Shown piece by piece: positions 11,001-17,956 of a stretch of DNA of 64,000 nucleotides. A program made the position numbers and the translations under genes. Under the pieces are notes generated by a model, which ran no database searches, was not told where the DNA came from, and worked only from the letters and a program-made list of their open reading frames with translations. How positions within the stretch are numbered: the stretch's first letter is position 1; the number at the start of each line of letters is the position of its first letter. This stretch comes from Streptomyces sp. GS7 (GTDB lineage: Bacteria > Actinomycetota > Actinomycetes > Streptomycetales > Streptomycetaceae): the NCBI RefSeq assembly GCF_009834125.1, contig NZ_CP047146.1:6255501-6319500 (forward strand), in the 5' to 3' direction.

Positions 11001-12653
11001 CTCACCCCCAACACGATCGATCCCGAGCGCGCGACGTACGACGGCGTCGCCTCGGTGAAGTTCACCGAGGCCGAGGAGGTCGTCCACTCGCTGTCGTCGG
11101 CCAAGGGGCGCAGCGTCGACGCCGCCTTCTCCTTCGCCCTGTCCAACGAGGTCGACGTCGACATGTGGATGATCACCGCCCCGCTCGGTTTCGGTGTCGC
11201 CAAGTCCATGGCGAAGGCCAAGGTGTCGGCGGGTGTGCGCGGAAGCCTGGAGTTCTCCAACACCTGGGCCGACGAGACGTCGGTCTCGCAGGGGCACAAC
11301 ACCACCCGCGCCATGCAGGTCGAGCTGGCGGGCAGCTGGGAGGATCCGCTCAAGCCGCTCAACGCGGCACTGGGCCGGCGCTACGTCCCCGTCAACACCG
11401 GCTTCGCCGTCGTCCAGTCCCAGACGGCCGACGTCTTCGCACTGCGCCTCGCGCACAGCGGCGCCCTGGTCGCCTACCGCATGCAGCCCAACCCCGACAT
11501 CCCCAAGGACTGGAACGTCATCCCGTTCCCCCTCAACCCGCGCTACACCAAGCAGGGCACCCTGGACGGCACCGTCGGCTACGACGAACGCGGCAAGGTC
11601 CTCGACCCGGACTACACCAACGCCCGGGAGCACGGCGAGTACAGCTACTACAAACCGCGCGAGGCATACGCGATCAAGCGCCGCATCCAGCGCGAGCAGC
11701 AGCGGCTGCGGAGCTACTACGAAACCGTCTCCACCGACCCCCACACCCCCGACCCCACCGCCGAACGGGCCGGCCGGGTGCTCGGCGGGGCGATCGGCGG
11801 CGACGCCTCACCCGCCACCGCGCAGGACGCGGCCAACAGCCGCACCGGCGAGGGTTTCTCCCGCCGCGACCTGATCAACACCTACGTGTGGACGGCCGAC
11901 GGCGGCTTCTTCGCCGAGACCACCGAGACCACCGACGCCGTCAGTGAGACGACCTCCGGCTCGTACTCGCTGTCCGGCTCGGTGGGCGCCTCCGTCGGCA
12001 CGTCCTTCGACATCATGGGCGTCGGGATCAGCGCCCAGCTCGACGCGTCGCTCGGGGGCGGCATGACCGCCACCCGGGCCCGCGGCAGGCAGGCCACCCG
12101 CTCCTTCGGACTGGACGTGACCTGCGCGCCGTCGGGCAACCTCCAGAAGTACGACGCCGGACGCAAGCCCGTCTACGACGGCGACGGCAACCCGGTCAAC
12201 GCCCCCGGCAAGGTCGACGCGTACCGGTTCCTCAGCTTCTACCTCGGCGAGGACACCGAGCACTTCGACACCTTCTTCCACAAGGTCGTCGACCCGAAGT
12301 GGCTGGAGAGCGCCGCCGACCCCAACGCCACGGCCCTGCGCCAGGCCCGTCAGTCGGACCGCAAGCCGCCGTGCTGGCGGGTGATGCACCGCGTCACCTT
12401 CGTCAGCCGGCTGCTGCCGCCCGTGCCGCCCGCCGGCGCCCCGCCGCTGGAGCGCACCATGCGGCAGCTCGACGTGGAGAGCAACTACGAGCTCGTCCGC
12501 CGTCTCGACCCCTACGTCAAGGCCGCGGCCACCGGCCACGACGCGCTCGCCGACGCCGTGCGCACCGCCCTCACCGCACACCTGCCGGAACTGCTGCCGC
12601 ACGCGGAGGAGGTGACCGGCTTCCTCGCCCAGTACTACGGCGTGGAGGACTGA
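5025..12653 (+). CDS. Giant multi-LamG protein (2542 aa) of unknown function
   Basis: Start TTG 5025 (AAGGAG at 5015-5020); TTG 5031 is an alternative. No signal peptide or membrane anchor. Approximate layout: N-terminal unassigned region 1-330; LamG/concanavalin-like domain 333-530 (FTVEFWERR, WHHWACVFE, LDEVRIWDR); coiled coil 645-690; possible beta-trefoil-like region 695-845; coiled coil 855-915; partial LamG near 1195; complete LamG 1263-1440; another 1520-1755; a partial one 1770-1860; unassigned C-terminal region from about 1925 with a Ser/Gly-alternating stretch (SGSYSLSGSVGASVGTSF) that resembles a membrane-inserting beta segment. Two TTA leucine codons, at codons 89 and 114, suggest bldA-dependent translation. 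Possibly a secreted or lysis-released lectin-like toxin; function is unproven. Confidence 0.85.
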   Translation: MPLSGEQHLLKVYSDRTYVHTTTVRHQGTTVALAMDDRRRLVYTVLDLAHHDEAKGELDAAYWSENPLPLRFPSEITGTGFAAAGATALPVVKNGGRIEAAADERLNEEEVDPLLSTTARLTAAAPFHALSDGTHIVVLRQSIGADHPDTVHKLAGGGSSGDPERGDYVTDGAGAKVPLVADTLLCDRFLLVGGELKPVLEARYRRSRHRTRPDSAKDSLGTTDMEGRPFHEPTQELSFVRHLSGGRFTALLVPTAVHGRQRWQVFAHNDATGRIDSFNVEQGHDGLFNLQGTQAWTSPDPAHRDAVYEPAPGTCPFTGTPLVPVVSTEGHAETALAFGEGDAHVRVAEGPELAGRDFTVEFWERRTETDREEYLVGHGDAAGSPHNSLHIGFRDDGRFTFSFYADDFNTDVRGDDTAWHHWACVFEHATRRQTVYRDGTEVGSRTADGAYAGTGPLLLGKALWFGSARAELDEVRIWDRVRTQEELDHDKGVRLIGNDPGLVAYYRFDEGSGTRLHDQTDHAHHGELLGGPRWVTSQAPIGDHPGVRRDSFAVAGRKTVSGLSAVLYHQQEETSTGYGREPRPAKRQARVLLSYATSGPDPRTGEETAESYLATVDLGVGRDGRLAEIPDELALPVLAAPDGSADVETISELDGRVRQLVQEIAAKESEVADLARRTSDVPELERLREAFHQWSQDISGWTCRLRLKNTRDGEPQYLAVQDDGAGSEPPLIRTSDKDAKSALWDVLIPPGASWSGRTPYHLHNPHTGKDMNVSGERRDNDAPLIVWPRNTGAWNTHFHILEQSDGYSTVVNRYSEKAVCAPDRLGDRVVQYDPAPVTESGEGLIAFERVALHDFGHADIRDAGKRVEALDAQLAELRPQRELLERRRREIEAHQAELAAARDELARLTGGLKGDDDIALPMPQLSLDRTGLSTSGALLAFARSADRPYLLDSATGNVVLYFRGANGQFFATYYDTTAVRSSRRLTAGDGQGVTFTARDSGTGLDSVTIRVTAGGGPGLCDMTIERGAERETWQGLPRRAADFAAIVNGTPEEPVTVGAVKSFDATTRLLSGGRAGDVAGGVLRLAEPLSVTVPARTPVTVGGHLYLTEADFPTGATSLRLDAGEGGPEPQPGETVQRLRYDHRGASASRPGVPLSAGSRLVLAEPGTAREVPLGEVSDLVAGHGCRWRADKPGRAYSFDGRENVLTLPQEHLERTTATGDLTLEAWVNPEQVSGAARIVHAGAGEDPYTLGLLAPAATAVPALAFDGKSGVAMTENGFSLAGQSFTVEFWARRTTKWDGKAQYVIGHGTSQGSTRNALHIGLTETSAFRFGFYGDDVTTNYGNDDTDWHHWACAFDATTREQVVFKDGVEEARRIASGTYQGDGLFSFGSSFAGWVPDYAAVEMDEVRLWGTARTLAEVRELKNRRLAGDEAGLAGYWPCGNPLAQVGGKPGVLDRSGHGRHVYLRGGVTTATAPAAVERSADTTYRIVAGVGNRLVATRASFPPHEWTHLAAAHEQSWAVELTDGGYVEAPDNDALDIADDLTLEVFCRVDSLGATQGLLSKGRAADGAGGSVPYRLLVLPDGRLEFGFEEPDGRLVRFTSSEAVRAGAFHRLAVVRKSGRSMQERKGAKEITAAGPDGRPVRQNVELVESVDVQEWQDIRFFVDGREAGDARYEGPGARGNSGTLDIGRALDGLETHPLTGIVSEVRLWGTARDAARLGTPVSARDRGLTAHWRFEENAGNTAADATGSHTARLRGARWTRNPDPRGSLFRLYRNGVSVACDPLENADFAGYGDRAFTLGARLADGRVTEPFHGVLEEVRVWRTARTQEQVLDNLFTRLRGEKEDLLACYSFDRASTDEGAGLVQDEGLRGNHLTLPDAPRRPAAVLSTAPVSSDTAQVRSALAAMRTPFHETISGAPAVGEYADMQYSAKGEAFGVLKRAYGYLRDGRWHLVTGYKVGDLVSEWVSQVQFDPQLIGYVEGAPPVPSENLTPNTIDPERATYDGVASVKFTEAEEVVHSLSSAKGRSVDAAFSFALSNEVDVDMWMITAPLGFGVAKSMAKAKVSAGVRGSLEFSNTWADETSVSQGHNTTRAMQVELAGSWEDPLKPLNAALGRRYVPVNTGFAVVQSQTADVFALRLAHSGALVAYRMQPNPDIPKDWNVIPFPLNPRYTKQGTLDGTVGYDERGKVLDPDYTNAREHGEYSYYKPREAYAIKRRIQREQQRLRSYYETVSTDPHTPDPTAERAGRVLGGAIGGDASPATAQDAANSRTGEGFSRRDLINTYVWTADGGFFAETTETTDAVSETTSGSYSLSGSVGASVGTSFDIMGVGISAQLDASLGGGMTATRARGRQATRSFGLDVTCAPSGNLQKYDAGRKPVYDGDGNPVNAPGKVDAYRFLSFYLGEDTEHFDTFFHKVVDPKWLESAADPNATALRQARQSDRKPPCWRVMHRVTFVSRLLPPVPPAGAPPLERTMRQLDVESNYELVRRLDPYVKAAATGHDALADAVRTALTAHLPELLPHAEEVTGFLAQYYGVED

Positions 12654-12794
12654 CGCCGGAGGGGTCCGTACGGTGCCGGGGCAGAGGCCGTTGCCCCTCC
12701 CCCGGCACCGGCCGGACGCGGGCCGGCACGGCGGACGTTCCCCAGATCACTCGGCTCACTCGGCTCACTCGGGCCGCGGCTGCCGGACAACGAC

Positions 12795-12831
12795 AAATAC
12801 CCCACGGCTTCAAGGAAGCCGTGGGGTATTT
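12795..12831. terminator. Terminator hairpin after the giant gene
   Basis: Perfect 16-bp arms (AAATACCCCACGGCTT and complement) around the 5-nt loop CAAGG, about 140 bp after the stop of the giant gene. The right arm ends in ATTT, giving a short U-run, so this is a convincing intrinsic terminator. Confidence 0.85.
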
Positions 12832-12990
12832 GGTTGGTGTCCGAGGAGGACGCCTATCGCGATCCGCCTATCGCGCATCATGATGACAGTCAGCGTAGTA
12901 ATCGGGGTTCCCGATCTCTCCCGGGCCCGGCACCCTGGTGAGGGTCACGTCCGGGCCACCGCCGTGAGCCGCCGACCGCGAGGAGAGACC

Positions 12991-14142
12991 ATGCGCCGCC
13001 CCGTTTTCCGCCTCCCCTCCTGGCTCCCCGTGGACGGTTTCCTGCTCGCGCTGGTCGGTACGGTCGGCCTGGCCGCGCTGCTGCCGGCCGCCGGACGAGC
13101 CGCCACCGTCGCGGACGGGGCCTCCACCGGCGCCGTCGCGCTGCTCTTCTTCCTCTACGGCGCCCGGCTCTCCACCCGGGAGGCGATGGACGGGCTGCGC
13201 CACTGGCGCCTCCATCTGACCACCCTGGCCTGCACGTTCGTCGCCTTCCCGGTGCTCGGCCTGGCCGCCGGCGCCCTGGTTCCGCAGGTCCTGCCGCCCG
13301 CCTTGTACACCGGTCTGCTGTTCCTGTGCCTGGTGCCGTCGACGGTCCAGTCCTCCATCGCCTTCACCTCCATAGCGCGCGGCAATGTGGCGGCGGCGAT
13401 CTGCGCCGGGTCGTTCTCCAGCCTCGTGGGCATCGTCCTCACACCGCTGCTGGCCGGACTGGTGCTGCACGGCGCCGGTGCCGGCTTCTCCGCGCACTCC
13501 CTGATCTCGGTCGCCTGCCAGCTCCTTCTCCCCTTCGTGGCCGGGCAGTTGCTGCGGCGATGGATTGCGGGGTTCCTCGCGCGGCACCGGAAGGTCCTCG
13601 GCCGCGTGGACCGCGGTTCGATCCTGCTGGTCGTCTACGCCGCGTTCAGCGCCGGGATGGTCCAGGGCATCTGGCACCAGGTCTCCCCGCTGCGGCTGCT
13701 GTGCCTCCTGGGCGTGGAGGCGGTCCTGCTGGCGGCCATGCTGACCGTCACCTCGTACGGTTCGAGGTTGCTGGGCTTCCCGCGGGCGGACCGGATCGCG
13801 ATCACCTTCGCCGGTTCGAAGAAGAGCCTGGCCGCCGGGCTCCCGATGGCCGGCGTCCTCTTCGGCGCCCAGGCCGGGCTGGCGGTGCTGCCGCTGATGC
13901 TGTTCCACCAGATGCAGTTGATGGTCTGCGCGGTCCTCGCGAAGCGGTACGCGGCACAGGTGAACGCCGAGGAGCACACGAAGGACGCGCAGGACGTGAC
14001 GGCCAACAGGACCGCGAAAGGGACGTGGACCGAGCCGGGGAACGGCATAGAAGCAGAAAGCGTCGAAGCGGGAAGCGAGGACGGAAACGGCACGGGCGGC
14101 GGAACGGCGAACGAGGCGGACGTCGCCCCCCACTTCCGGTAA
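12991..14142 (+). CDS. Bile acid:sodium symporter family (SBF-like) transporter
   Basis: 383 residues from ATG 12991 with GAGGAGAG just upstream; the frame is open further upstream but without such a site. About ten hydrophobic segments, with family features LFFLYGARLSTREAMDGLRHW, CLVPSTVQSSIAFTSIARGN, FAGSKKSLAAGLPMA and LMLFHQMQLM. These match the YfeH/SBF-like group (putative Na+-dependent organic anion transporter) rather than arsenite transporters. The C-terminal ~50 residues are hydrophilic, rich in E, G and T, and extend past the usual end. The gene appears monocistronic. Confidence 0.88.
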   Translation: MRRPVFRLPSWLPVDGFLLALVGTVGLAALLPAAGRAATVADGASTGAVALLFFLYGARLSTREAMDGLRHWRLHLTTLACTFVAFPVLGLAAGALVPQVLPPALYTGLLFLCLVPSTVQSSIAFTSIARGNVAAAICAGSFSSLVGIVLTPLLAGLVLHGAGAGFSAHSLISVACQLLLPFVAGQLLRRWIAGFLARHRKVLGRVDRGSILLVVYAAFSAGMVQGIWHQVSPLRLLCLLGVEAVLLAAMLTVTSYGSRLLGFPRADRIAITFAGSKKSLAAGLPMAGVLFGAQAGLAVLPLMLFHQMQLMVCAVLAKRYAAQVNAEEHTKDAQDVTANRTAKGTWTEPGNGIEAESVEAGSEDGNGTGGGTANEADVAPHFR

Positions 14143-14690
14143 GCCCGCTCAGCCCGGTTCGCCGCTCCCCCTACTCCCGCGCCGTGCAGTCGTTGCGGTT
14201 GCCAGGCTCCACGACCGACCCTTGCGAACCGGGTCCGCGCCCTCCCGTCGCAGCACGGTGGTCGCCGTCCAGCCTTCGCTTCGCCGAGAAACGCGTCGCC
14301 GACCTGGGAACTCAACTCCCCGAACACCATCAGTCGGCGACCCGGCCTCACGCCTCTACGTCACGAACGCATACGCGACGCATCACCCCAGGCAAGAACC
14401 CTCACGACCCTTTCGACAATCGGCGAAGTCGACGGCTATCGTGCATCACTGCCTCGACACCAGGACAATGGCAGCCCTCAATCTCCGGTACGGCCGCCCT
14501 GGTTCGCGCCTATGTCCTTCACACGCTTCCCTCCAGTTCCCCCGGAATTAACATGGAATTCATGAATTCCGGCACCATGGCACCTCAGTTGTCTTAATTC
14601 TGTCCTAAAGTCGACCCGAGAAATACTCATGGACGACGATTCCAGACGTGCACGTGTGCCATGGTGGGGACTCCTCAACAAGGAGGTTTC
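14143..14690. promoter_or_regulatory. Intergenic region with a 16-bp palindrome upstream of the lyase gene
   Basis: No gene seen. GC content drops after 14520. A perfect palindrome GGAATTCATGAATTCC lies at 14555-14570, about 120 bp before the start of the isocitrate-lyase-family gene, and the AT-rich run 14585-14615 could contain a promoter. The palindrome could be an operator; no adjacent regulator is evident. Confidence 0.4.
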
Positions 14691-15563
14691 ATGAAGTACG
14701 GGCATCAACTTCGCGAGGAAATCACGCAGGACGGCACCACTCCGTTGATCGGCGTCTTCGACATGTTCTCCGCCTCAGTGGCGGCCCAGCACTACGACGG
14801 AATGTTCGTCTCCGGCTTCGGCTTCGCCGCCTCACACTACGGCCTGCCGGATATCGGATTCATCGCCTGGCCGGACATCGTCGCCTTCGTACAGCGGCTC
14901 CGGCTGGCTTTCCCCGAGCAGCATCTGCTCGTCGACATCGACGACGGCTATGTCGACCCTGAGACAGCCTGCCATGTCGTCCAGCAGCTGGAGGCGATCG
15001 GCGCATCGGGGGTCATCCTCGAAGACCAGCAAAGACCCCGACGCTGCGGCCATGTCGACGGAAAACAGGTGCTGCCGCTGGAGACCTATCTGGAAAAGCT
15101 CGACATGGTCCTCGCCGCCCGCCGCGACCTGGTCGTCGTCGCGCGGACCGACGCCACAGAGGAGGCCGAGATCCTGCGCCGCGCCGAGGCACTGGCGGCC
15201 TCGGACGCTGACGTCATCCTCGTCGACGGGGTTCGCAGCGTGGACTGGATACGCAAGGTCCGTAAAGTCATCGGGGACAAACCGCTGCTGTTCAACCAGA
15301 TAGCGGGAGGCAAGTCGCCGCGACTGTCGCTGCCGGAGCTGAGCGAACTCGGGGTGAACGTGGCGATCTACAGCACTCCGTGCCTGTTCGCCGCCCAGAC
15401 GGCGATCGACCGGGCGCTGGTGGACCTGAGGAAAGCAGACGGCCGACTCCCGGAATTCACCGCGGAGAGCGTCGGGGTGGCCGAGTCCCTGGCCCTGCTG
15501 GAGAAGAACATCAGCAGACACCACAAACCGGCAGGCACCACTGCCGAATTGACCGTCGGCTGA
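14691..15563 (+). CDS. Isocitrate lyase/PEP mutase superfamily enzyme
   Basis: 290 residues from ATG 14691 with a perfect AGGAGG 4 nt upstream. The (beta/alpha)8 family signs are visible: FDMFSAS near the N-terminus, LLVDIDDGY with metal-binding acids, EDQQRPRRCGH, VVARTDA and PLLFNQIAGGKSP. The loop reads RRCGH, with a cysteine. In this superfamily that is typical of C-C lyases (methylisocitrate lyase, petal-death-protein-like) and not of phosphonate-forming PEP mutases, which have a KxNS-type loop. It therefore probably cleaves a 2-substituted malate or citrate-like acid. No phosphonate genes lie nearby. Confidence 0.82.
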   Translation: MKYGHQLREEITQDGTTPLIGVFDMFSASVAAQHYDGMFVSGFGFAASHYGLPDIGFIAWPDIVAFVQRLRLAFPEQHLLVDIDDGYVDPETACHVVQQLEAIGASGVILEDQQRPRRCGHVDGKQVLPLETYLEKLDMVLAARRDLVVVARTDATEEAEILRRAEALAASDADVILVDGVRSVDWIRKVRKVIGDKPLLFNQIAGGKSPRLSLPELSELGVNVAIYSTPCLFAAQTAIDRALVDLRKADGRLPEFTAESVGVAESLALLEKNISRHHKPAGTTAELTVG

Positions 15564-16504
15564 CGGCAGAGGCGTCGGCGCAGGGGCTCCGGGCATGCCC
15601 GGGGCCCCTGTGTCATCACCACGACGAGCGGCCCGGTCGACAACACCTGGCCACGAGCCCACCGCGCCGAGAGCGCCGCCAGCTCCTCGATGGCCACCAT
15701 CTGCTCGATCTCCGCCCCCATCGCGGCGAACGTCTCCCCCTCAGCCCCCGCTCCGAGGTCGCGTCGCAGACCACCTGGAACGCCGAGGCCAGGTGCGCCG
15801 CACCATGCTCCCCCTCGGCAGCGTCGTCAACTCCTCCTTCACACCCTCCCGCTCCGCGCAGGCCAGCGGCTTCGTCGCCACCAGGAGCTCGCAGGGCCGG
15901 CGCGTCGTCCACCGCCCGCGTCGTCGGATACGCCACGGTGGCCGGCACCGTCGGCAGCCGCCGGGAGTCGCCGTGCCGGCGAATCGGCGCTTCGCCCGCC
16001 ACCGGCAGTGCCCGGCATATCTCCGCCCTTCTACAGGGGATTGGTTCGGTGTACGGTGAAAGCGAAGTCATCGTGACTGAATCGCGTGAATCCCGCGAGA
16101 CTCACTCGGCCATGCTGGGCTGCCCCACAGGGGGCGATCAATCAGCAGTGCCGAATTACGCTGTCGCGAACACGGGGTCGGTGCTTCCCGATCCAGCACC
16201 GCCGGCAGCGACGGCGACTTGAGCGTTACGGTGCGCAACGTTCCCGCCAGCCGAAGCAGGCATCACTCAGTCCGGCACCGGCCACGGACTCGGGTGGCTG
16301 CGGCGGGAAAACAAGGAAAACGGGAGGGGACATCCATGGCGGCCCTGACACCCAGGGTGACTTCACCCTCACCGTCACTTTTCCGGACGGAAACCGCGAG
16401 GACAAATGAGGCAGAGATGTGCGGTGTGAGCATCTGTGGTGACGACCAACGAGGACAGGACACCGTTTCTTCAACGACAGGCGCAGCGAGCACGAGGGGG
16501 ACAG
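15564..16504. other. Gap with possible decayed minus-strand gene
   Basis: No intact gene. In the minus direction two frames give plausible protein-like pieces, SAFQVVCDATSERG (nt about 15750-15790) and GAEIEQMVAIEELAALSARW (nt about 15660-15720), as if one frame had been broken by an indel near 15740. I could not assign a family. 16400-16504 is the likely promoter region of the response regulator. Confidence 0.35.
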
Positions 16505-17164
16505 ATGATCGAAGTAGTGATTGCCGACGACGAAGACCTGATACGCAGCGGGATTCGCGCCATCCTGGAAGCATCCGATGGGATCAAGGTGGTCGGGGAG
16601 GCGCGGGACGGCAGGGAAGCCGTGTCGCTGTGCGAGCAATTGCGTCCGCACGTCGCGCTCCTGGACGCCCACATGCCCGGCTGCGACGGTTTCGCCGCGA
16701 CCCGACGCCTCATGGCGGAGCAGGACCCGCCGCGCATCATCATCCTGACGGCATTCGGCATGGACGAGAACCTTTTTCAGGCCATGGAAGCCGGAGCCTC
16801 CGGTTTCCTCTTGAAGGATCTGAATCCGGCGCAACTCGTGCAAGCGGTCTTCACCACAGCGGTCGGTGACACGGTCCTGTCCTCGGGCATCGCGAAGAGA
16901 GTCTTCTCCAGGTCGGTCGTGGGCCGAGGGATGCCGTCCGAGGATTCGCGGAACGCCCTGTCGAAGTTCGGTCGTCGCGAGCGGGAAGTGCTGGCGCTGC
17001 TGGGGCAGGGAATGAGCAACCTCAGAATTTCCAGAGAACTCCACATGAGCGAATCCAGCGTTAAGACGTACGTCTCCCGCATACTGACCAAACTCCAACT
17101 GGAAAACCGGACCCAGGCCGCGCTTCTGGCAGTTGAGCTCAGACTCTCCAACGGCATGAGGTGA
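16505..17164 (+). CDS. NarL/FixJ-type response regulator (orphan)
   Basis: 219 residues from ATG 16505, with GAGGGGG about 7 nt upstream. Receiver domain residues 1-120: acidic pocket VIADDED, phospho-acceptor Asp in ALLDAHMPG, Thr in IILTAFG and Lys in FLLKDLN. The C-terminal LuxR HTH (about 150-215) contains FGRREREVLALLGQGMSN and ESSVKTYVSRILTKL. All phosphorylation residues are intact, but no histidine kinase gene lies next to it. Confidence 0.93.
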   Translation: MIEVVIADDEDLIRSGIRAILEASDGIKVVGEARDGREAVSLCEQLRPHVALLDAHMPGCDGFAATRRLMAEQDPPRIIILTAFGMDENLFQAMEAGASGFLLKDLNPAQLVQAVFTTAVGDTVLSSGIAKRVFSRSVVGRGMPSEDSRNALSKFGRREREVLALLGQGMSNLRISRELHMSESSVKTYVSRILTKLQLENRTQAALLAVELRLSNGMR

Positions 17165-17452
17165 CCCCTGTCCCGTCCTCCAGCCGTCGAGATGTGACCT
17201 CATGCCCCCACACCCGTGACGACCACACGACGTCCGCCTCCCATCGGAGGCTCTGCGCCGGCAACCGACGCGGGAATCATCCTCGCCCTCTCCGCCCGCT
17301 CTTCCCGAAGCCGCGCCACGGCCAAGGGACCCACCGCATGACGCAAAGCAGCCCTTGCGTCATCCTCCCCACGCGCACCGGCCGCTACCATCGGACGGCC
17401 CGATATCGGGCAACGGACGGGGAACGGCAGGCAGTTCGGAGGGGGCGATGCC

Positions 17453-17956
17453 GTGCCGACGGCATTACGCGACGTTGTCAGGTACGCCGTTGAGCACGCG
17501 GCACCCGAGGAACTGCCGCTGCTCGACGGTCTGGCCGAACTCGACGACGTCCACGCGGAGCGCTCGCTGACGACCCGCAGCCGGGCGCGTGAACGGCTCG
17601 GGTTCGGCCTCACCGACGCGGTCGCGCTGGTCACTCCCGTGCTGTGGACGGTGCTGTCGGAGGCCGGTCGCCACGCTGTGGGACTCGCCGTCGACGGTGC
17701 CGTGGACCGGCTGCGGGACCGGCTGCGTCGGCGTCGCGCCGACCCGACGGGCGCCGCTCGGTTGACGCTCCCGCCGATGCCGCCGGAGCGCATCGAGGAA
17801 ATCCGGCACACGGTCCGCGAACGGTGCCTGGCCGCGGGGGTGAACCGGGCCCGGGCGGTGGCGGTCGCCGATGCCGTCGCGGTGCGCCTGGCGATGGACG
17901 AACTGCGCAGCAGCCGGGAAGACGGGGGGCCGGAGCAACCGGATCCGGCGCGATGA
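17453..17956 (+). CDS. Small protein coupled to an M48 membrane peptidase
   Basis: 167 residues from GTG 17453 (GGAGGGGG 7 nt upstream). No recognised domain. It contains one mildly hydrophobic segment (about 45-75), arginine-rich helices and a C-terminal acidic/proline tail, and looks like a soluble or peripheral helical protein. Its TGA stop overlaps the ATG of the following peptidase gene (ATGA), so the two are translationally coupled and probably act together. Confidence 0.75.
   Translation: MPTALRDVVRYAVEHAAPEELPLLDGLAELDDVHAERSLTTRSRARERLGFGLTDAVALVTPVLWTVLSEAGRHAVGLAVDGAVDRLRDRLRRRRADPTGAARLTLPPMPPERIEEIRHTVRERCLAAGVNRARAVAVADAVAVRLAMDELRSSREDGGPEQPDPAR

Noticed and set aside
5364..11744. 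Two long minus-strand open frames opposite the giant LamG gene (1194 and 929 codons)
   Set aside because: Composition is that of GC-skewed antisense frames (V, G, A, R, D rich, no motifs); the plus frame has clear LamG domains.
14691..15563. Phosphonate biosynthesis marker (PEP mutase)
   Set aside because: The active-site loop is of lyase type and there is no phosphonopyruvate decarboxylase or related gene nearby.
15616..16071. Minus-strand frame of 151 codons before the response regulator
   Set aside because: Arg/Gly/Ala-rich; only a short piece looks like real protein, so kept only as a possible remnant in the gap entry.
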